This document shows, piece after piece, positions 49,497 to 51,282 of a DNA stretch of 51,282 bases. Position 1 is the stretch's first letter, and every line of letters starts with the position of its first letter. The notes beneath the pieces were generated by a model. It made no database searches. It was not told the origin of the DNA and was given only the letters and a program-made list of their open reading frames with translations. The stretch is from a virus: positions 1 through 51,282 of IMG/VR virus record IMGVR_UViG_3300017917_003106; one strand, given 5' to 3'. The position numbers and the translations under genes were made by a program.

Positions 49497-50150
49497 ATGA
49501 GTTACTTAGTTGCCAACATCCCGCCGATTGAAGTGATGATAGATAAACGATTTCTATACGATTGGCAAACGGATAAGGGGGGTAAGGTATTAGGTGAAGG
49601 AGAATGGGAAAGGGGTCATTGGGTGAGTGTGAAATCCATTCCAAATCGAGCACTCCTATTCGAAACATACATTGATAAATTCGGAGCGGTTTACGACAAA
49701 TTACCACTACATGCTTTTCGTTGGAGAGGATTAGAAAAGGGTGATAAGATATATCCATTGGATTTCCTACAACTATGGGATTGTCTTTCCTATAACATTT
49801 CCGTAATTGAGAAAAGGGTTCTAAGGGGAACAAAAACCTTTACGACCCTAAAAGACCAAACGGTTATAGGTGGAGAATATCTATTTACGATTGATACCAC
49901 ACATTCGGAACCAAATGAGGTGGATTGTGGATGGTCTGAAACCCCAAACGAACATAAGTGTTATAACATATCTAAATTGGATAATGGTCAGTTTTCTGCA
50001 CAACCCAATAACAGAACCCGTTGGTATCAACCCTCTCGAACTGCTGGGATGGATGAGATACCTTATTTCCGTTATTCTACTAAGGTATGGAAATGTGAGG
50101 ATTGGGGCAAGTGGAGACCATCCGAAACCAATTGGGATTATAATGGGTGA
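49497..50150 (+). CDS. Conserved-looking phage protein, 217 aa
   Basis: Family known to me only as a hypothetical protein in T4-like phages. Its opening SYLVANIPPIEVMIDKRFLY and WVSVKSIPNRALLFETYI with DKLPLHAFRW are the parts I remember. Two more Cys-containing segments (EVDCGWSETPNEHKCYN and KCEDWGKW) lie in the second half. It is soluble and has no catalytic motif. It begins one base after the SpeD-like gene. Some base runs here (GGGGGG in the joining region) differ from neighbours, suggesting a separate origin of the unit. Confidence 0.75.
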   Translation: MSYLVANIPPIEVMIDKRFLYDWQTDKGGKVLGEGEWERGHWVSVKSIPNRALLFETYIDKFGAVYDKLPLHAFRWRGLEKGDKIYPLDFLQLWDCLSYNISVIEKRVLRGTKTFTTLKDQTVIGGEYLFTIDTTHSEPNEVDCGWSETPNEHKCYNISKLDNGQFSAQPNNRTRWYQPSRTAGMDEIPYFRYSTKVWKCEDWGKWRPSETNWDYNG

Positions 50151-50159
50151 TTTGTAACC

Positions 50160-50172
50160 CCCTCATTATCAA
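50160..50172 (+). repeat. Upstream element CCCTCATTATCAA, copy 1
   Basis: A 13-base sequence repeated exactly at 51150-51162. In both places it lies 54-58 bases before the -7 element of a similar promoter, so it may bind a regulator or activator. Confidence 0.6.
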
Positions 50173-50193
50173 CACGATTATTTTAAAATAGTT

Positions 50194-50225
50194 CTTGGAT
50201 ATTTCATATCTTTTTCGTATCTTTA
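50194..50225 (+). promoter_or_regulatory. Promoter of the 50279 unit
   Basis: CTTG at 50194-50197, 20-base spacer, TATCTTTA at 50218-50225. The leader after it (TGTAAACGAGAGAGATAA) closely matches that of the promoter at 51180, showing that the two are copies of one design. Confidence 0.65.
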
Positions 50226-50278
50226 CTATGTAAACGAGAGAGATAAACAATTAACATTAACCATTTAAAATAATCATT

Positions 50279-50647
50279 ATGAATAACGTTCCTTTTAACC
50301 CCGCCCATTTATTACAAAGAGCTGAAGCCATTGAAGGTTTCGAAGTAATTAAATCCCGATTCCCTATGATAATATCATCTCCAGTAGGTGATAGAGTTCA
50401 CACCTTCGGTGATGCAGTTTATAACTCCATCGAAATTGTGAGTATGGAATACTCTGATTGGGATTCTGACCAAGGTTTTGGTTCATCCGATATGACTTAC
50501 GCAGTAAAGAGTTTCATTGATGAAATGATTTGGTATGCGGGTTTGAACGGTAAATACGAAACCAAATTTACCCCGAGATTATCGGTTGTTGAATACTCTG
50601 AAATGGAGTACGATAACCGTATGTTGAGAATGGAACAAGGTGTTTAA
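50279..50647 (+). CDS. Hypothetical protein, 122 aa
   Basis: Not recognised. Small acidic soluble protein with NPAHLLQRAEAIEGFEVIKSR at the start, a middle VYNSIEIVSMEYSDWDSDQG and a Met-rich end. No cysteines or membrane parts. It is the first gene behind a promoter with a shared upstream element, a layout typical of early phage genes. It overlaps an alternative start of the next gene by 8 bases. Confidence 0.7.
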   Translation: MNNVPFNPAHLLQRAEAIEGFEVIKSRFPMIISSPVGDRVHTFGDAVYNSIEIVSMEYSDWDSDQGFGSSDMTYAVKSFIDEMIWYAGLNGKYETKFTPRLSVVEYSEMEYDNRMLRMEQGV

Positions 50648-50663
50648 TTTAACAAATAAAGAT

Positions 50664-50873
50664 ATGAGTAAGATAGAAGAATTAAAATCAGTAATTGGTA
50701 AGAGTGTATCGGAAAACAATTCACCTACATACCACGCTAAATTAATTAGAGTAAACAAAAAGACATGTACATTTGAAACGGTTCAATCTCCTTATCGTTC
50801 TGGCGATGAGAGTAAGATTGGTAAACGATATTTAGTACCTATTTCATACTCATGGAACGCATTCTTTTTTTAA
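50664..50873 (+). CDS. Hypothetical protein, 69 aa
   Basis: Sixty-nine residues from ATG 50664, preferred over an ATG at 50640 that overlaps the previous gene. The sequence shows a helical start (SKIEELKSVIGKSV) and beta-rich rest (AKLIRVNKKTCTFETVQ, YLVPISYSW), ending in four or so aromatic residues (NAFFF). Function unknown. It is in the same unit as its neighbours and probably early. Confidence 0.65.
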   Translation: MSKIEELKSVIGKSVSENNSPTYHAKLIRVNKKTCTFETVQSPYRSGDESKIGKRYLVPISYSWNAFFF

Positions 50874-50889
50874 AATAATAATTGAATAT

Positions 50890-51141
50890 ATGAAAAATAA
50901 CTTTAAATTTACATTTGAAACCCAAGCCGAATACCACAATGCTGAAAGAAGTGGATTTATTCCCGATTTCGATATTGTTCGTTTGGAAGTAGATTATCCA
51001 GATGGTTACCACGTAGATTATCCTGTTAAAAGTAGGGAAGATTATGAGAACGAATTGATAAAAATCAAACAAAGAGGTGGTAGATTGGTAAAAGTATATC
51101 AATCTGTACATTCATTTGATATTCAGGATTACGCAGATTAA
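50890..51141 (+). CDS. Hypothetical protein, 83 aa
   Basis: Not recognised. A small charged protein rich in Tyr and Asp: FKFTFETQAEYHNAERSGF, then VDYPDGYHVDYPVKSREDY and a basic stretch (LIKIKQRGGRLVKVYQS). It may be a two-strand, two-helix domain. It closes the three-gene unit started at 50279. The repeat CCCTCATTATCAA of the next promoter region begins 8 bases after its stop. Confidence 0.65.
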   Translation: MKNNFKFTFETQAEYHNAERSGFIPDFDIVRLEVDYPDGYHVDYPVKSREDYENELIKIKQRGGRLVKVYQSVHSFDIQDYAD

Positions 51142-51149
51142 AATAATTT

Positions 51150-51162
51150 CCCTCATTATCAA
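51150..51162 (+). repeat. Upstream element CCCTCATTATCAA, copy 2
   Basis: Exact second copy of the 13-base element at 50160-50172, 54 bases before the -7 element at 51204. Confidence 0.6.
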
Positions 51163-51172
51163 TTAGTTAGAA

Positions 51173-51201
51173 AAAAGAGCTTGATTATATCAGGCTTTTT
51201 T
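51173..51201 (+). terminator. Terminator-like hairpin overlapping the next promoter
   Basis: A 12-base stem (51173-51184 with 51190-51201, including two G-T pairs), loop TTATA, ending in a T-run. The CTTG -33 element at 51180-51183 lies inside the stem, so the terminator and promoter share sequence. Confidence 0.65.
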
Positions 51202-51211
51202 AGTATATTTA
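51180..51211 (+). promoter_or_regulatory. Promoter of the last, partial gene
   Basis: CTTG at 51180-51183, 20-base spacer, TATATTTA at 51204-51211, with the leader TGTAAATGAGAGATAACAA resembling the one after the 50194-50225 promoter. Confidence 0.65.
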
Positions 51212-51234
51212 CTTTGTAAATGAGAGATAACAAT

Positions 51235-51282
51235 ATGAAAACTGAAGATTATTTAAAACAAAACCCAATCGTTAAAAACTTC
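51235..51282 (+). CDS. Start of a gene cut by the window edge
   Basis: ATG 51235 opens a frame of 16 codons (KTEDYLKQNPIVKNF after Met) that runs off the window. It stands at the expected distance after the promoter at 51180-51211. Too short for identification. Confidence 0.5.
   Translation, partial: MKTEDYLKQNPIVKNF

Noticed and set aside
50640-50663. Upstream ATG of the 69-residue protein
   Set aside because: It overlaps the end of the previous gene, and the ATG at 50664 gives a normal start.

Overview
This window looks like part of the genome of a large, strictly lytic-type, T4-like tailed phage that infects a member of the Bacteroidota. The phage assignment rests on a T4-type replisome (sliding clamp end, family B polymerase, RFC-type clamp loader and gp62-like small subunit), dUTPase, thymidylate synthase, a GH19 endolysin, many small phage-type genes and an unbroken run of plus-strand, tightly packed genes. 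The host assignment rests on TTTG-N20-TATATTTG promoters, A-rich leaders with few Shine-Dalgarno sites, and Sec signal peptides ending before Gln, as is typical of Bacteroidota. The DNA is AT-rich throughout. No tRNA, CRISPR array, insertion sequence or integrase was seen, and no gene-free stretch exceeds 300 bases.

Layout. 1-8364: replication and nucleotide block (clamp, DNA methyltransferase, polymerase, SGNH hydrolase, dUTPase, clamp loader, zinc ribbon, gp62-like protein, Cas4-like nuclease). 8400-22210: a very large glycan block with about eleven glycosyltransferase-like genes, a HAD/nucleotidyltransferase fusion, a GDPD-like protein, a DegT aminotransferase and a GNAT acyltransferase. 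22248-24825: probable virion-associated genes. 24846-27094: APS kinase, small nucleotidyltransferase, sulfotransferase, Asp-hydroxylase-like oxygenase and DUF2061, which together suggest sulfate or phosphate transfer to a glycan or surface molecule. 27129-28222: HNH-like protein, A-type Fe-S carrier and a small protein. 28223-33408: a full-length Oar-like TonB-dependent receptor and a full-length GroEL, each with its own host-type promoter. 33446-36743: small proteins, a ParB-like protein and unknowns. 36756-37789: GH19 endolysin and PspC. 37868-39646: membrane protein, prolyl-hydroxylase-like oxygenase and thymidylate synthase. 39714-49022: an exported-protein block. It holds a membrane-anchored protein, two dockerin/cohesin-like secreted proteins (one with a C-type lectin domain), two lipoproteins, three small membrane proteins, a CsgG-like protein, an outer-membrane barrel and a secreted NUC1-type nuclease. 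49031-51282: SpeD-like protein and small genes behind paired promoters.

The most unusual feature is the amount of cell-envelope machinery. Eight proteins carry Sec or lipoprotein signals, including a TonB-dependent receptor, a CsgG-type pore candidate, a second barrel and modular adhesin-like proteins. Together with the glycan and sulfotransferase genes this suggests a phage that rebuilds the surface of the infected cell.

Regulation appears to use two promoter classes: the host type, and a recurrent intergenic motif TATA(C/T)TTATA placed just before gene starts, which is a candidate phage-specific promoter. Functions are read from motifs and remembered family features, without database searches.
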